DNA of 64,000 bases from JAICYJ01 sp963737445 (GTDB lineage: Bacteria; Actinomycetota; Thermoleophilia; Gaiellales; JAICJC01): positions 186,001-250,000 of the forward strand of contig CAVTSO010000009.1 of NCBI GenBank assembly GCA_963737445.1. Reading direction: 5' to 3'. The translations under genes were made by a program, and so were the position numbers. Below are positions 39,036-48,445 of the stretch, in pieces; positions within the stretch are counted from its first letter, which is position 1; the number at the start of each line of letters is the position of its first letter. Below the pieces are notes generated by a model that was not told where the DNA came from, made no database searches, and saw nothing but the letters and a program-made list of their open reading frames with translations.

Positions 39036-41657
39036 GTGAAACGTCTGCTCCTGATGCTCTGCTCTGCCGCTGCGCTGGTCGCGCCACTTGCGATCGCCCC
39101 GCCCGCGCTGGCCGGCACCTACCACATGGCCATGGATACCTCCAAGAGCACCGATGGCTGGACACTGAGCCACGACAGTGGCTTCTGGGGCTGCTCGTTC
39201 AGCAGCCGGCCGGGGCCGTGCGCCGACGCCGACGTGCCCGCGCCGACGTCGCTGCGCCTGTTCGCCCGTGGCGACGTCAAGGCCGGCGGCCTGGCCTTCT
39301 GGTCATGGGAGACGCCTCCCACCGTCTCGATTGCCTCCGGCTCGGTCACGGTCAGCTACGCGACCACGGCCGATACCCGCGTCTTCATGAAGGCGCGCCT
39401 GCGCAACTTCGCCTACGCGTCGCAGCCGCAGCTGCACACCGCCTCCGACGACGGCACCGCCAGCTGGAAGATCCCGGCCGGAAACAGCAACGTCGGCCTG
39501 TTCCTGACCAGCCTTGCCGCCCACTCGTTCACCAACAAGTGGTCGAACACCCTGCGAGTGGCGTCCATGGACGCCCTGCTCCGCGACGACACCGCACCGG
39601 TCGCGACCGTGACCGGCCCGCTGGCCTCCGGGCAGTGGCTGAACCAGGCGCAGGCCGTCTGCGCCACCGTGTCGGCGTCCGACGCCGGCTCCGGCGTGGC
39701 CTCGTCCCAGCTACGCGACAACCTGGCCTCGGTGCTGGACTCGCACGCGCTGGCCATCGCGGCAGTGGCCCAGCCGGGCGACCCCAGCTACATGCACGAT
39801 CTCTGCCTGACTCCGTCGCACCTGACCGACGGCAGCCATGACCTCGTGGTGCGGGTGGCCGACGCCGCCGGCGAGGCGGTTGAGGTGCCGTTCACGACCC
39901 GCGTCGACAGCCACGCGCCCACTGCCATTGCGACGGCGCCGGCCGACACCACGCAGCGACAGCCTGTGGTCAGCTTCTCCGTCGACCCCGGCCCCAGCGG
40001 CCTGTCCGACTTCGAGGCGTGGGTGGACGGCCAGCCGATGGCGGTCAGCGGCGCGGACGCCTTCTACCAGCCGCAGGCCGAGCTTGCCTTCGGCGCCCAC
40101 ACGGTCACCTGGAGCGCCACCGACCAGGCCGGCAACCACCGGGACGGGTTCTGGACGTTCCGGGTGGTGGATGCCCTGCCGCCGGTGCTGAGCAACGCGG
40201 TGCCGCAGGCCGGCAGCGGGGGCGAGCTGCGCCGCCCACCGCTTGCCTTCACGCTCGCCGACGACGGCAGCGGTGTCGATCCGGCAACGCTGCACGTGCT
40301 GCTCGACGGGTCGGACGTGGCGCCGTTCGGCACGCTCATCGACGGCCACTTCGGCTACGTCCCGGCGGCCGACCTGGCGTACGGCCACCACACGGTCAGC
40401 GTCTCCGTGTCGGACCGCTACGGCAACGCGATGTCGCCCCTGCAGTGGGGCTTCGACGTGATCGACGCGACGCCGCCGCTGCTGGGTGACGTGCGTCCCG
40501 ATGATGGATCCGCAGGCGCCGACCGCACCCCGGCGATCTCGTTCGCCGTCTCCGACGCGGGCACCGGGCTCGACCCCGCCTCGATCTCGCTGACCGTGGA
40601 CGGCCGCGACGTCACCGCCCGCGGGGTGTTGGCGGGCGGCCGCTTCGCGTACGTGCCGGCGGATCCGCTCGGCTACGGCAGCCACAGCGTCACCGTCCAC
40701 GCCACCGACCGATCGGGGAACGTGTCCCCGCCGCTCACCTGGTCGTTCCAGGTGCGCGACGAGACACCGCCCGTCGTCGCCCAGCGCAGCCCGCTGCCGG
40801 GATCTACGGTGGTGGGGGCGACCCCGATCGGGTTTGCGGTCAGCGACGACGGCACCGGCGTCGACGACGACACCCTGCGGGTGTTCGTTGACGGCTCCGA
40901 CGTCACGTCATGGGGCAGCTTCGCCTCCGGCCGCTTCGTCTACGCGCCGGGGAACCTCGGCGCGGGCGTGCACACGGTCGCAGTGACCGTGGCAGACACG
41001 TCCGGCAACGTCGCCGGGCCGGTCATGTGGCAGTTCGCCGTGGCCGACCCGGCGCGGGTGGCGCTGTCCGCGCTGTCGGTCCCGTTGCGCATCACGGCCG
41101 GCGGCTCGGCGCGGCTGCGCTACCGGGCGACCGCCAACGGCAATCCGCTGGTCGGCACCAGCCTGCGGCTGGAGAGCCGACCGGCCGGGCAGGCCGGATT
41201 CTCCGACGCGGGCGTGCGGGTGACCGACGCAGGTGGCGATGCCTCCTGGTTCGTGCATCCCCGCACTAGCACCGAGTACCGCGTGGTGGTCGTGGAGAGC
41301 GACGCCGAGAGCGACGTCCGCACCCTCGTCGTGGCCCAGCGCGTGAGCCTGTCGGCGGCCCGGTCGCGGGTGCACCGCGGCGGCACGATCCACCTGTCCG
41401 GCAGCGTGCAGCCCGCGCACGCGGGCGCAGCCGTGCGGGTGCAGCTGCTGACCGGGCGGGGATGGGTGACAGTCTCCAAGCCGCACCTCAGCGCCCGTTC
41501 GCGGTTCACAGCGACGCTGCTGCCCCGCGTCAGCGGCCGGTACGTGTTCCGCGTGCTGGCGTCCGCCACGGCGGGCAACGCGACCGGCACCAGCCGCAGC
41601 GTGACGGTGCAGACGGGTCGGAGCTGGTCCGAGCGTCCAGACGCCACGATCGCCTGA
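39036..41657 (+). CDS. Secreted protein with tandem Ig-like (bacterial Big-type) repeats
   Basis: An 873-residue exported protein. The signal peptide KRLLLMLCSAAALVAPLAIAPPALAG is cleaved near AGTYH. An N-terminal beta domain of about 170 residues (a GTYHMAMDTSKSTDGWTLSHD opening and two cysteines) is unrecognised. Next come a long extended region and four to five repeats of about 95 residues built on DATPPLLGDVRPDDGS, then DGSGVDPATLHVLLDGSDV, YGHHTVSVSVSDRYGN and LQWGFDVID. The C-terminal 180 residues form two more Ig-like or adhesin-type domains. GTG at 39036 is chosen for AAAGGA 9 bases upstream. No sortase motif or transmembrane anchor is seen, so it is probably secreted or loosely wall-associated. 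Confidence 0.8.
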   Translation: MKRLLLMLCSAAALVAPLAIAPPALAGTYHMAMDTSKSTDGWTLSHDSGFWGCSFSSRPGPCADADVPAPTSLRLFARGDVKAGGLAFWSWETPPTVSIASGSVTVSYATTADTRVFMKARLRNFAYASQPQLHTASDDGTASWKIPAGNSNVGLFLTSLAAHSFTNKWSNTLRVASMDALLRDDTAPVATVTGPLASGQWLNQAQAVCATVSASDAGSGVASSQLRDNLASVLDSHALAIAAVAQPGDPSYMHDLCLTPSHLTDGSHDLVVRVADAAGEAVEVPFTTRVDSHAPTAIATAPADTTQRQPVVSFSVDPGPSGLSDFEAWVDGQPMAVSGADAFYQPQAELAFGAHTVTWSATDQAGNHRDGFWTFRVVDALPPVLSNAVPQAGSGGELRRPPLAFTLADDGSGVDPATLHVLLDGSDVAPFGTLIDGHFGYVPAADLAYGHHTVSVSVSDRYGNAMSPLQWGFDVIDATPPLLGDVRPDDGSAGADRTPAISFAVSDAGTGLDPASISLTVDGRDVTARGVLAGGRFAYVPADPLGYGSHSVTVHATDRSGNVSPPLTWSFQVRDETPPVVAQRSPLPGSTVVGATPIGFAVSDDGTGVDDDTLRVFVDGSDVTSWGSFASGRFVYAPGNLGAGVHTVAVTVADTSGNVAGPVMWQFAVADPARVALSALSVPLRITAGGSARLRYRATANGNPLVGTSLRLESRPAGQAGFSDAGVRVTDAGGDASWFVHPRTSTEYRVVVVESDAESDVRTLVVAQRVSLSAARSRVHRGGTIHLSGSVQPAHAGAAVRVQLLTGRGWVTVSKPHLSARSRFTATLLPRVSGRYVFRVLASATAGNATGTSRSVTVQTGRSWSERPDATIA

Positions 41658-41751
41658 ACAGGCTTCATCCAGCCTGCCCTGCGCTATCCCGTCGTCTGGA
41701 ACACCTCGTCCTGCGCCCATAGCCACGAATCCCGCGAACCATCGAGGGGTG

Positions 41752-41782
41752 CCGGGCGGGCGTCGGGGACGCGCCCGCCCGG
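41752..41782. terminator. 11-bp GC-rich hairpin before uvrD
   Basis: ccgggcgggcg (41752-41762) and cgcccgcccgg (41772-41782) are exact complements with a 9-base loop, about 95 bases after the Ig-repeat gene stop. No T-tract follows. It is probably the terminator of that gene. Confidence 0.55.
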
Positions 41783-41812
41783 TGCTCCCGGTGCGCCAAC
41801 TAGAATCCCTTT

Positions 41813-41860
41813 GTGACTCTCGCTTCAGCCGCCGCAGCACCCGAACCGAGCGCCGGCTGA
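41813..41860 (+). CDS. 15-codon upstream ORF coupled to uvrD
   Basis: A GTG-initiated ORF (MTLASAAAAPEPSAG-stop) begins 6 bases after a TAGAAT hexamer (41801-41806), the leaderless pattern. Its TGA shares one base with the helicase ATG (TGATG at 41858-41862). A leader peptide providing translational coupling is plausible; coding evidence is limited to this geometry. Confidence 0.35.
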   Translation: MTLASAAAAPEPSAG

Positions 41861-44047
41861 TGGCGGCTCCCGCGGCCACGCTGGAGGCCCTGAACCCACA
41901 GCAGCGCGAGGCGGTGCTCTGCACGGAGGGCCCGCTGCTGGTGGTGGCGGGGGCCGGTTCCGGCAAGACGCGTGTGCTGACGCACCGTATCGCGCATCTG
42001 ATCGACCAGGAGTTGGCCTCGCCCACCGAGGTGCTTGCGATCACCTTCACCAACCGCGCCGCGACCGAGATGAAGGAGCGCGTGCAGCAGCTGGTGGGCG
42101 GGCGCATCGCCGCCCGCATGTGGGTGATGACGTTCCACTCCGCCTGCGGACGCATGCTGCGCCGCGACGCCGAGCTGATCGGGTACCGGTCGAACTTCAC
42201 GATCTACGACCAGGCCGACCAGGTGCGGCTGGTGAAGAGCTGCATCGAGGACCTGGGGAAGGATCCCAAGCGGTTCGTGCCGCGGGCCGTGCACGGCGCC
42301 ATCTCCCACGCCAAAGACCGGCTGCTGACCGCCGAGCTCTACCGGGAGCAGGTGGGCGGCTTCTTCGAGGAGGCGGTGGCCTCGGTCTACGACCTCTACG
42401 AGCGGCGGCTGTCGGAGGCCAACGCGATGGACTTCGACGACCTGATCATGAAGACCGTGCTGCTGCTGGAGCGGGTGCCTGAGGCGCGGCGCCACTGGCA
42501 GCAGGCCTTCCGCTACGTGATGGTCGACGAGTACCAGGACACCAACCACGCCCAGTTCAAGCTGGTCTCGGTCCTGGCCGAGAAGCATCGCAACCTGGCG
42601 GTGGTCGGCGACCAGGATCAGTCGATCTACGCCTTCCGCGGCGCCGACATCCGCAACATCAGCGAGTTCGAGCAGGACTTCCCGAACGCCGTCGTGATCG
42701 CGCTCGAGCAGAACTACCGCTCCACCCAGACGATCCTGGACGCCGCCAACAGCGTGATCGAGCACAATCGCGATCGCAAGCCGAAGCGGCTGTGGTCGGA
42801 CCTCGGCGCCGGCGACGTGGTGCAGGTGGTGGAAGCCGAGGACGAGCACGCCGAGGCCCGGTACGTGGCCGGCCGCATCCAGTCGGCGCTCGACGACGGC
42901 GCCAATCCCAGCCGAGATCGCGGTCTTCTACCGCATGAACGCCCAGTCGCGGGTGCTGGAGGACCTGCTCACCCGGCAGGGCATCGACTACCGGGTGGTG
43001 GGCGGCCCCAAGTTCTACGAGCGGGCCGAGGTGAAGGACCTGATCGCCTACCTGCAGGTGCTGGACAACCCGTCCGATGAGGTGTCGCTGCGGCGGATCG
43101 TGAACCAGCCCCGGCGCGGCATCGGCAACACCTCGCTGGACCGCCTGAGCGCGCATTCGCGGGCGCTGGGCGTGACGCTGTGGGACGCCATGCTGGATGT
43201 GGAGGCGGCCCCGCTGGGCGCGGCCGCCGCCTCCAGCGTGACCCGCTTCCGGGAGCTGATCGAGGAGCTCCGCGACGGCGCCGACGCCGCCCCGGTGGGC
43301 GATCTGATGGAGCGGGTGCTGCTGGAGAGCGGCTACGCCGAGATGCTCGAGGCGGAGCGCACGATCGAGTCCCAGGGCCGGCTCGAGAACCTGCGCGAGC
43401 TGGTGGGCGTGGCCCGCGAGTTCGACCAGCGCGGCGAACAGGTGGAGGAATCGTCGCGGATGTCTGCGTTCCTGCAGGAGATCTCGCTGTTCACGGATCA
43501 GGACGCGATCGACGAGGACCGCGGCCGGGTGACGCTGATGACACTGCACAACGCCAAGGGGCTTGAGTTCCCGGTCGTGTTCATGATCGGCCTTGAGGAG
43601 GGGCTGTTCCCGCACCAGCGCTCGCTGGACGAGGGCAACGAGAGCGAGGAACGCCGGCTCTGCTACGTGGGCATGACCCGTGCGCGGCGCACGCTCACGC
43701 TCACCTACGCCCGTGCCCGCACCATCTTCGGCGCGCGCGGGTTCAACCGGTCGTCGCGGTTCCTGGAGGAGCTTCCATCGGAGGGCATCGAGTGGGAGCG
43801 GCAGGCGCCGGCATGGTCGACGTCCGGCGCAGGCGGTATCGCCGTGACCGGCACGCCGCGGCGGGCGTTCGAGGCGCCGGAGCTGCCGCGGATCGACCTG
43901 TCGCTGGGCGACGAGGTGGCGCATGCCACCCTGGGCGAGGGCGTGGTCACCGCGCTCTCCGGTGACGGCACCGTCACGGTGCGCTTCCGCGAGGACCGCT
44001 CCGAGCGCCGTCTGGTGCTGGGCTACGCGCCGCTGACCAAGATCTGA
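41860..44047 (+). CDS. UvrD/PcrA-type superfamily 1 DNA helicase (frameshifted by one base)
   Basis: An approximately 728-residue 3'-5' helicase for repair and replication. Motifs are Q-motif LNPQQREAV, Walker A VVAGAGSGKTRVL, ITFTNRAATEMKERV (Ia), FRYVMVDEYQDTN (II), VVGDQDQSIYAFRGAD (III), LEQNYRSTQTIL (IV), VTLMTLHNAKGLEFPVVFMIGLEEGLFPH (V) and YVGMTRARRTLTLT (VI). After DGANPS the frame shifts and resumes EIAVFYRMNAQSRVLED. An extra base at 42907-42910 is the simplest cause (2188 nt is a multiple of three plus one). The C-terminus ends in a PcrA-type Tudor-like segment (GEGVVTALSGDGTVTVRF). The gene is very likely intact in the organism. Confidence 0.9.
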
Positions 44048-44053
44048 GCCGGG

Positions 44054-44974
44054 TCAGCCGATGCGCACGGCACCGTCGTAGTGCCGGTCATACCAGCCGT
44101 TGCCCATCGACGACGCGTGGACGCGCTCGCCGGTGCGCGGCGCGTGCAGGAACCAGCCGTGGCCCAGGAAGATGCCGACGTGGCCGAGATGGTGGAAGAA
44201 CACGAGGTCGCCGCGGCGCAGGTGGCTGCGGCTGATGGGCCTGCCGGCGTGCCACTGGTCGTAGGTGACGCGGGGCACCGACACGTCCAGCTGCGCGAAC
44301 GAGTACTGGACGAGACCGGAGCAGTCGAAGCCACGGCTGGGCGACTCGCCGCCCCAGCGGTAGCGGACGCCGACGTAGCGCTTGGCCACCCGCACCAGTC
44401 GCGTCCCAAGCGTCGCATGGTGGGACGGGTGCCGCTTCCCGCTCCCGCCGCGCGCCGCCCGCTGCAGCGCCAGCATCGTCTGCGGACCGACCTCGCCGTC
44501 GACCAGCAGGTGGTGCCGGCGCTGGAACCGCCGCACCGCCAGCCATGTCCGGCGGTCGTACAGGCTGTTGACCCGGATGTGCAGCATCCGCTGAACACGG
44601 GCAACGGCAGGCCTGCGGTCCCCCAACCGCAGGATGCCGTCGCCGTGAGCGCGCCGTGACGGTGCCGCCGTGTGACGGTGCCGAAGCAAAGCCTTCCAGG
44701 TTTGCGGGCCGACCTGGCCGTCCACGAGCAGGTGGTGCCCGCGCTGGAACTGCTTCACGGCGCGCCGCGTGTGCCGCCCGAAGATGCCGTCAACCGGCAG
44801 CTTCAGGAGGTGTTGCAGCGTCCCCACCAAAGGGCCGTGGTCGCCCATGCGCAACAGCCGCACGTGCTGGCCGTGGGTCCGAGCCGCGCTCGCCGGCGTG
44901 GCGACGACCATCGGGATGGCCACGAAAGCAACGCACGCGAGTGCGAAGAGCGCCCATCGAGTCTGGTGTTTCAT
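44054..44974 (-). CDS. Secreted peptidoglycan endopeptidase with two peptidoglycan-binding domains and NlpC/P60
   Basis: A 306-residue exported cell-wall hydrolase. Residues 1-31 are a signal peptide ending ATPASAA. Residues 38-97 and 112-172 are two PG_binding_1 domains (VDGIFGRHTRRAVKQFQRGHHLLVDGQVG and its repeat). Residues 185-305 are NlpC/P60: nucleophile Cys218 in FDCSGLVQ, His265 in HLGHVGIFLG and the third polar residue His277 near HAPRTG. It should cleave D-Glu-meso-DAP linkages in peptide stems, at the cell surface. Its stop faces the helicase stop 4 bases away (convergent). Confidence 0.92.
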   Translation of the reverse strand: MKHQTRWALFALACVAFVAIPMVVATPASAARTHGQHVRLLRMGDHGPLVGTLQHLLKLPVDGIFGRHTRRAVKQFQRGHHLLVDGQVGPQTWKALLRHRHTAAPSRRAHGDGILRLGDRRPAVARVQRMLHIRVNSLYDRRTWLAVRRFQRRHHLLVDGEVGPQTMLALQRAARGGSGKRHPSHHATLGTRLVRVAKRYVGVRYRWGGESPSRGFDCSGLVQYSFAQLDVSVPRVTYDQWHAGRPISRSHLRRGDLVFFHHLGHVGIFLGHGWFLHAPRTGERVHASSMGNGWYDRHYDGAVRIG

Positions 44975-45064
44975 GCTGATTGACCCATCGTGCCCTGTGC
45001 CTCGTTCTAGGCCGGGGTTGCAAATGGGCGATGATCTGATCGTAAGGATTTGGCAAGCGACGAA

Positions 45065-46333
45065 TTATGGTCGCCGTTTGCGTTTCGCCTGCCATGGCGA
45101 GGGCTGCAGGTTCCATTCTGCGCGGGGCCCCACCATCAGCGCGGCCGGCGCAGCCACGAGCAGGGTCAGCAGGCCAAACGCGACGAACGCCCAGCGCTCG
45201 GAGACCACCGTTGCCAGCGCGCCGCCGCAGATGGTGCCGGCGGCCTGCCCGGTGGCACTGAGCGCGATCAGGAACGAGATCACCCCGGCCCGCTCGCCCG
45301 GCTCCGTGTCGCGGACGACGCGCGTGCGGTTGAGCACCAGCGCGAACCCGTTGAACACGCCCATGAGCGTGAATCCCAGCGCCGCCAGCGCGATGGCGGG
45401 CGCGGCGCCGACGATCATCGCGCAGCCTCCGATCCCGGCCAGGGCCAGCGGGTAGGCGGCCCGCCCGAATCGGCGCGATCCGGCCACCAGGCTGCCCGCA
45501 ACCAGGCCCAGCGCATCCAAGCCCAGCAGCAGGCCGACTACGGTCGGCGAGGCATGGAACGTCCCCCGCAGCAGCGGCACCTGCACCGCCAGCACCACGC
45601 CGATCACGAAGGTGGCGATCGTCCAGCCGATGGCGATCTGCAGCAGCACCGGCGAGCCATGGATGCGGGCCAGCGTGGTGCGCGCAAACCCTCTGGCCAA
45701 GCCGATCTCGGTCCGATCGGAAGCGGCCGGACGGCCGGCGCCTGCCAGCGCCCCGCAGCTGGAGACCAGGATCGCGGAGACCAGGAACGAGGCGCTGTTC
45801 AGGCCCAGCGCCAGGTCGGCGCCGACGGTGGCGACCAGGAAGCCGCCGACCAGCTCGCCCAGGAACGTCATCGTGTGGTCGACGGAGCCGAGCGCGCCGT
45901 TTGCGGCCTCGAGATCGTCGTCGGCCACCAGCATCGGCACGGCGGCCGTGGCCAACGGCCGGAACACGCCGACTCCGACCCCGCCCAGCGCGGCCAGTGC
46001 GACCACCGCCCACGGCGTCGAGATCAGCGCTAGCGCTGCGAACACCGCGGCGCTGCCGATGTCGCAGATCACCAGGCTGCGCCGCACGCGCAGCCGATTC
46101 AGCCGGTCTCCGACCAGGAACCCGATCAGCACCACCGGCGTGAACTCGGCGAACAGCAGCGCAGACACCCAGCCCGGTGAGCCGGTCATGTCGAACATCC
46201 GGATGGCCAGGGCGATCGCGGCCATCCAGGTGCCGAGCACGCTGATGGCGGTTGCCAGCCAGAACCGCCGGAACGCGCCTCCACCCGGGCCAACCAGCGC
46301 ACGCATGAGCGATCTCGAGGTCGGGGAACTCAC
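45065..46333 (-). CDS. MFS transporter (drug/siderophore exporter-like, 12 helices)
   Basis: A 422-residue major facilitator permease. FRRFWLATAISVLGTWMAAIALAIRMFDMTGSPGWVSALLFAEFTPVVLIGFLVGDRLNRLRVRR is the classic TM1-TM2 region with the loop 2-3 motif GDRLNR, and DLEAANGALGSVDHTMTFLGELVGG in TM5 is typical of EntS/MFS_3-like exporters. The basic C-terminus ends in QAKRKRRP. Substrate unknown. The gene is adjacent to, but not overlapping, the NlpC/P60 gene. Confidence 0.88.
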   Translation of the reverse strand: MSSPTSRSLMRALVGPGGGAFRRFWLATAISVLGTWMAAIALAIRMFDMTGSPGWVSALLFAEFTPVVLIGFLVGDRLNRLRVRRSLVICDIGSAAVFAALALISTPWAVVALAALGGVGVGVFRPLATAAVPMLVADDDLEAANGALGSVDHTMTFLGELVGGFLVATVGADLALGLNSASFLVSAILVSSCGALAGAGRPAASDRTEIGLARGFARTTLARIHGSPVLLQIAIGWTIATFVIGVVLAVQVPLLRGTFHASPTVVGLLLGLDALGLVAGSLVAGSRRFGRAAYPLALAGIGGCAMIVGAAPAIALAALGFTLMGVFNGFALVLNRTRVVRDTEPGERAGVISFLIALSATGQAAGTICGGALATVVSERWAFVAFGLLTLLVAAPAALMVGPRAEWNLQPSPWQAKRKRRP

Positions 46334-46505
46334 GGGGGCAGCATCCTACCGGCCGCCTCGGCGTGGGCCGCTATCCGATTTCGGCCGCGCACCGCGGCCC
46401 AGCGCCCGGCGTATGGCGCCTCGCAGCGGGCCCGAGCCCGCCCACCTTGTAGAATCCGGATCCCACCCGAATGGTCGAGCCGGTCTGGGCTCAACCATGC
46501 GGCAG

Positions 46506-46578
46506 GGGCGGTTAGCTCAGTTGGGAGAGCACCAGCTCGACAAGCTGGGGGTCACTGGTTCGAGCCCAGTACCGCCCA
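46506..46578 (+). tRNA. tRNA-Val (anticodon GAC)
   Basis: A full 73-nt cloverleaf can be drawn. The acceptor stem is GGGCGGT/ACCGCCC with discriminator A, the D stem GCTC/GAGC, the anticodon stem CCAGC/GCTGG with loop TCGACAA (anticodon GAC at 46539-46541), a 5-nt variable loop, and the T stem ACTGG/CCAGT with loop TTCGAGC. CCA is not encoded. The base before the anticodon is C rather than the nearly universal U33. Confidence 0.92.
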
Positions 46579-46712
46579 TACCTCCGGAACCCGCTCCTCG
46601 AGCGGGATTCCGGCCATGCCGCCACGTTGACCAAAACACCCTCGCCGCGAAAATGCTCAGTAAATGCACGGTCCGAGCCGGTGCACGCCGGCGCCAAAAC
46701 CGGACGCTCGCC

Positions 46713-46778
46713 GCCTACCTGCCGCCGGTTCCTACCTCGCCGCCGCATCCTGCGGCCGATACCTACCTCGCCGCCGCA
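46713..46778 (+). repeat. Short direct repeats downstream of the tRNA
   Basis: cctacctcgccgccgca occurs exactly at 46731-46747 and 46762-46778, and a related partial copy (cctacctgccgccg) lies at about 46714. The repeat spacing is 31 bases. The region between the tRNA and the DUF4386 gene has no coding sequence. Confidence 0.6.
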
Positions 46779-46825
46779 GAATCGGCGAACGGCGCGGCAG
46801 ATCGGCTAGCGTGGGTCGCGGCCCG

Positions 46826-47497
46826 ATGCCCGACGAAGCGAAACCACCCGCCTCCAACCCCTCGACCTCCGCGCCAGTCGTTCGCCCGGACTCCAGCGTG
46901 CGTCGGACCGCCCGAATCGTTGGGGTCCTTGTCCTAGCGGGCTACTTGTATGGCGTCGGCAGCCTCATCGCGACGGGCATTGTCGACTCCGGTGAACGCG
47001 GCGACTCCACCGCGTTGTTCGTCGCCGGCATCGCGCTGATGCTGCTCAACTCCGCAATCGTGATCGGCATCGGTGTCCTGATGTTCCCGATCCTGCGAGC
47101 CCACAGCAAGGCCACTGCCGCGGGCTACCTGGGCACGCGGATCTTCGAGGGCGTCGTCCTGGCGCTCGGTGTCGTGAGCCTTATCGTCCTCACCAGCTCC
47201 GACGACGCCATCGACGCGAATGCCGCTTTCTACAACGTCGCCGAGGCCGGGCTCGGTATCGGAAGCCTCTTCTTCTGCGCTCTGCTCTTCCGCACCGGGC
47301 TAGTGCCGCGTTGGCTAGCTGCCTGGGGCTTCATCGGCTACGCATGCTTCGCCGTGGGCAACCTGTTGGAACTGTTCGGCGTCGCGGGCGCCGCGCTGGT
47401 CGGCTCCATCCCCGGTGGATTGTTCGAGTGGACGTTCGCCATCTGGCTGATCGCCCGCGGGTTCGCCTCCACTGCGACCGCGCGCGCGAGCACCTGA
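46826..47497 (+). CDS. DUF4386 family membrane protein
   Basis: A 223-residue protein with about six transmembrane helices. The first is RIVGVLVLAGYLYGVGSLI; AALGV-like and LIVLTSSDDAIDANAAFYNVAEAGLGIGSLFFCALLF in the middle, followed by LVPRWLAAWGFIGYACFAVGNLLELFG, is the DUF4386 pattern. The N-terminal 25 residues are a polar, proline-rich tail. ATG at 46826 gives MPDEAKPPAS. No function is known for the family. It is the first gene of the accessory stretch after tRNA-Val. Confidence 0.8.
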   Translation: MPDEAKPPASNPSTSAPVVRPDSSVRRTARIVGVLVLAGYLYGVGSLIATGIVDSGERGDSTALFVAGIALMLLNSAIVIGIGVLMFPILRAHSKATAAGYLGTRIFEGVVLALGVVSLIVLTSSDDAIDANAAFYNVAEAGLGIGSLFFCALLFRTGLVPRWLAAWGFIGYACFAVGNLLELFGVAGAALVGSIPGGLFEWTFAIWLIARGFASTATARAST

Positions 47498-47656
47498 CTG
47501 ACGTGAGCGAGTAGGCGCGCCGGCGACCTCGAAGCAGGTGGCCGGGCGCGGTTCGGCCAGCCCGGAGCACGCCCACCTCGAGCACGGCCGCACCCGCAAC
47601 CACCGGCCGGCGCTCATGCCCGCCGAGGCGCCGCCTACGCTGGACGCGACCCGCCG

Positions 47657-48283
47657 ATGCACTCGCACCACGTCCTAGACCTACTCGCGCCGTATGCCGC
47701 CGGCTACGCCGCCTCAATCCTCGGCGCCCACGCGGCGATAACAGAAACCGACCCGTGGGCGTTCGGATGGGAAAGCTTGGTGGCGACCGCGACGTTCGCG
47801 CTCGCCCTGGTAACCGCCGGCCTAGCGTTTTTCACCTGGCGGATGATGCGAGCAACCCGCGACCTCGCCAACCGCAGCCGCCAAGACTCCCTCGCCCAAC
47901 TCACGCCCTACGTCTCGCCAACTCCCGGCAGCATCGCCAAGCACGTCCCCGTCCGCGCAAAGATGCCGAGCGGCCAGCCAGCCGGCGACCTCACCATGAA
48001 CGTCGCCAACCTCGGCAAAGGCCCGGCAATCGACGTGAAACTCGTAGCCCTCGCCGGCTGGAACGATGACGTCTCACAGCCAACCGACCTCGCAGCCAAC
48101 GCTATGCCGTGGCCGCTTACCGTGCGCATCGAGATACCCATGAGTCGGCCCGTTGAATGCCGAATCCTGTACCGCGACCTAGCCGGCCGCGGCCATCAAA
48201 CCCGCGTTGACCTGGAACCCACGCCCGGCGGAGCAATCACCATCACGAACACCGTATACGGGCCGCCGGAACGCATCGCCTAA
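47657..48283 (+). CDS. Hypothetical single-span membrane protein
   Basis: A 208-residue protein with one or two N-terminal hydrophobic segments (AAGYAASILGAHAA and VATATFALALVTAGLAFFTWRMM) followed by a coiled TRDLANRSRQDS linker and a C-terminal beta domain (LTMNVANLGKGPAIDVKLVALAGW, VECRILYRDLAGRGHQTRVDL). This layout is common in small actinobacterial proteins of unknown function. The ATG at 47657 is the first of the frame; no clear ribosome site is seen. Confidence 0.65.
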   Translation: MHSHHVLDLLAPYAAGYAASILGAHAAITETDPWAFGWESLVATATFALALVTAGLAFFTWRMMRATRDLANRSRQDSLAQLTPYVSPTPGSIAKHVPVRAKMPSGQPAGDLTMNVANLGKGPAIDVKLVALAGWNDDVSQPTDLAANAMPWPLTVRIEIPMSRPVECRILYRDLAGRGHQTRVDLEPTPGGAITITNTVYGPPERIA

Positions 48284-48300
48284 GGGTCGGCGCCACAGTC

Positions 48301-48363
48301 GGGGGAGGCGAGGGGTAGGCGGGCAGGGGTAGCCGAGGGGGAGGGGGAGGCAGGGGTAGGCGG
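48301..48363 (+). other. G-rich tract with quadruplex-forming potential
   Basis: Eight or more runs of 3-5 G fall within 63 bases, separated by 1-6 base loops. The words aggggtaggcggg and gaggggga/gggggagg are repeated. The tract lies between the convergent ends of the hypothetical membrane gene and the GAF fragment, on the + strand. Confidence 0.6.
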
Positions 48364-48445
48364 GATGCCGCCGCCTCCAGCCCGCCGGCGCCGGCCACGA
48401 ACCCGGCGCCGGCGCGGACACAATCTAGGTGAACGTGTCCGCCGT

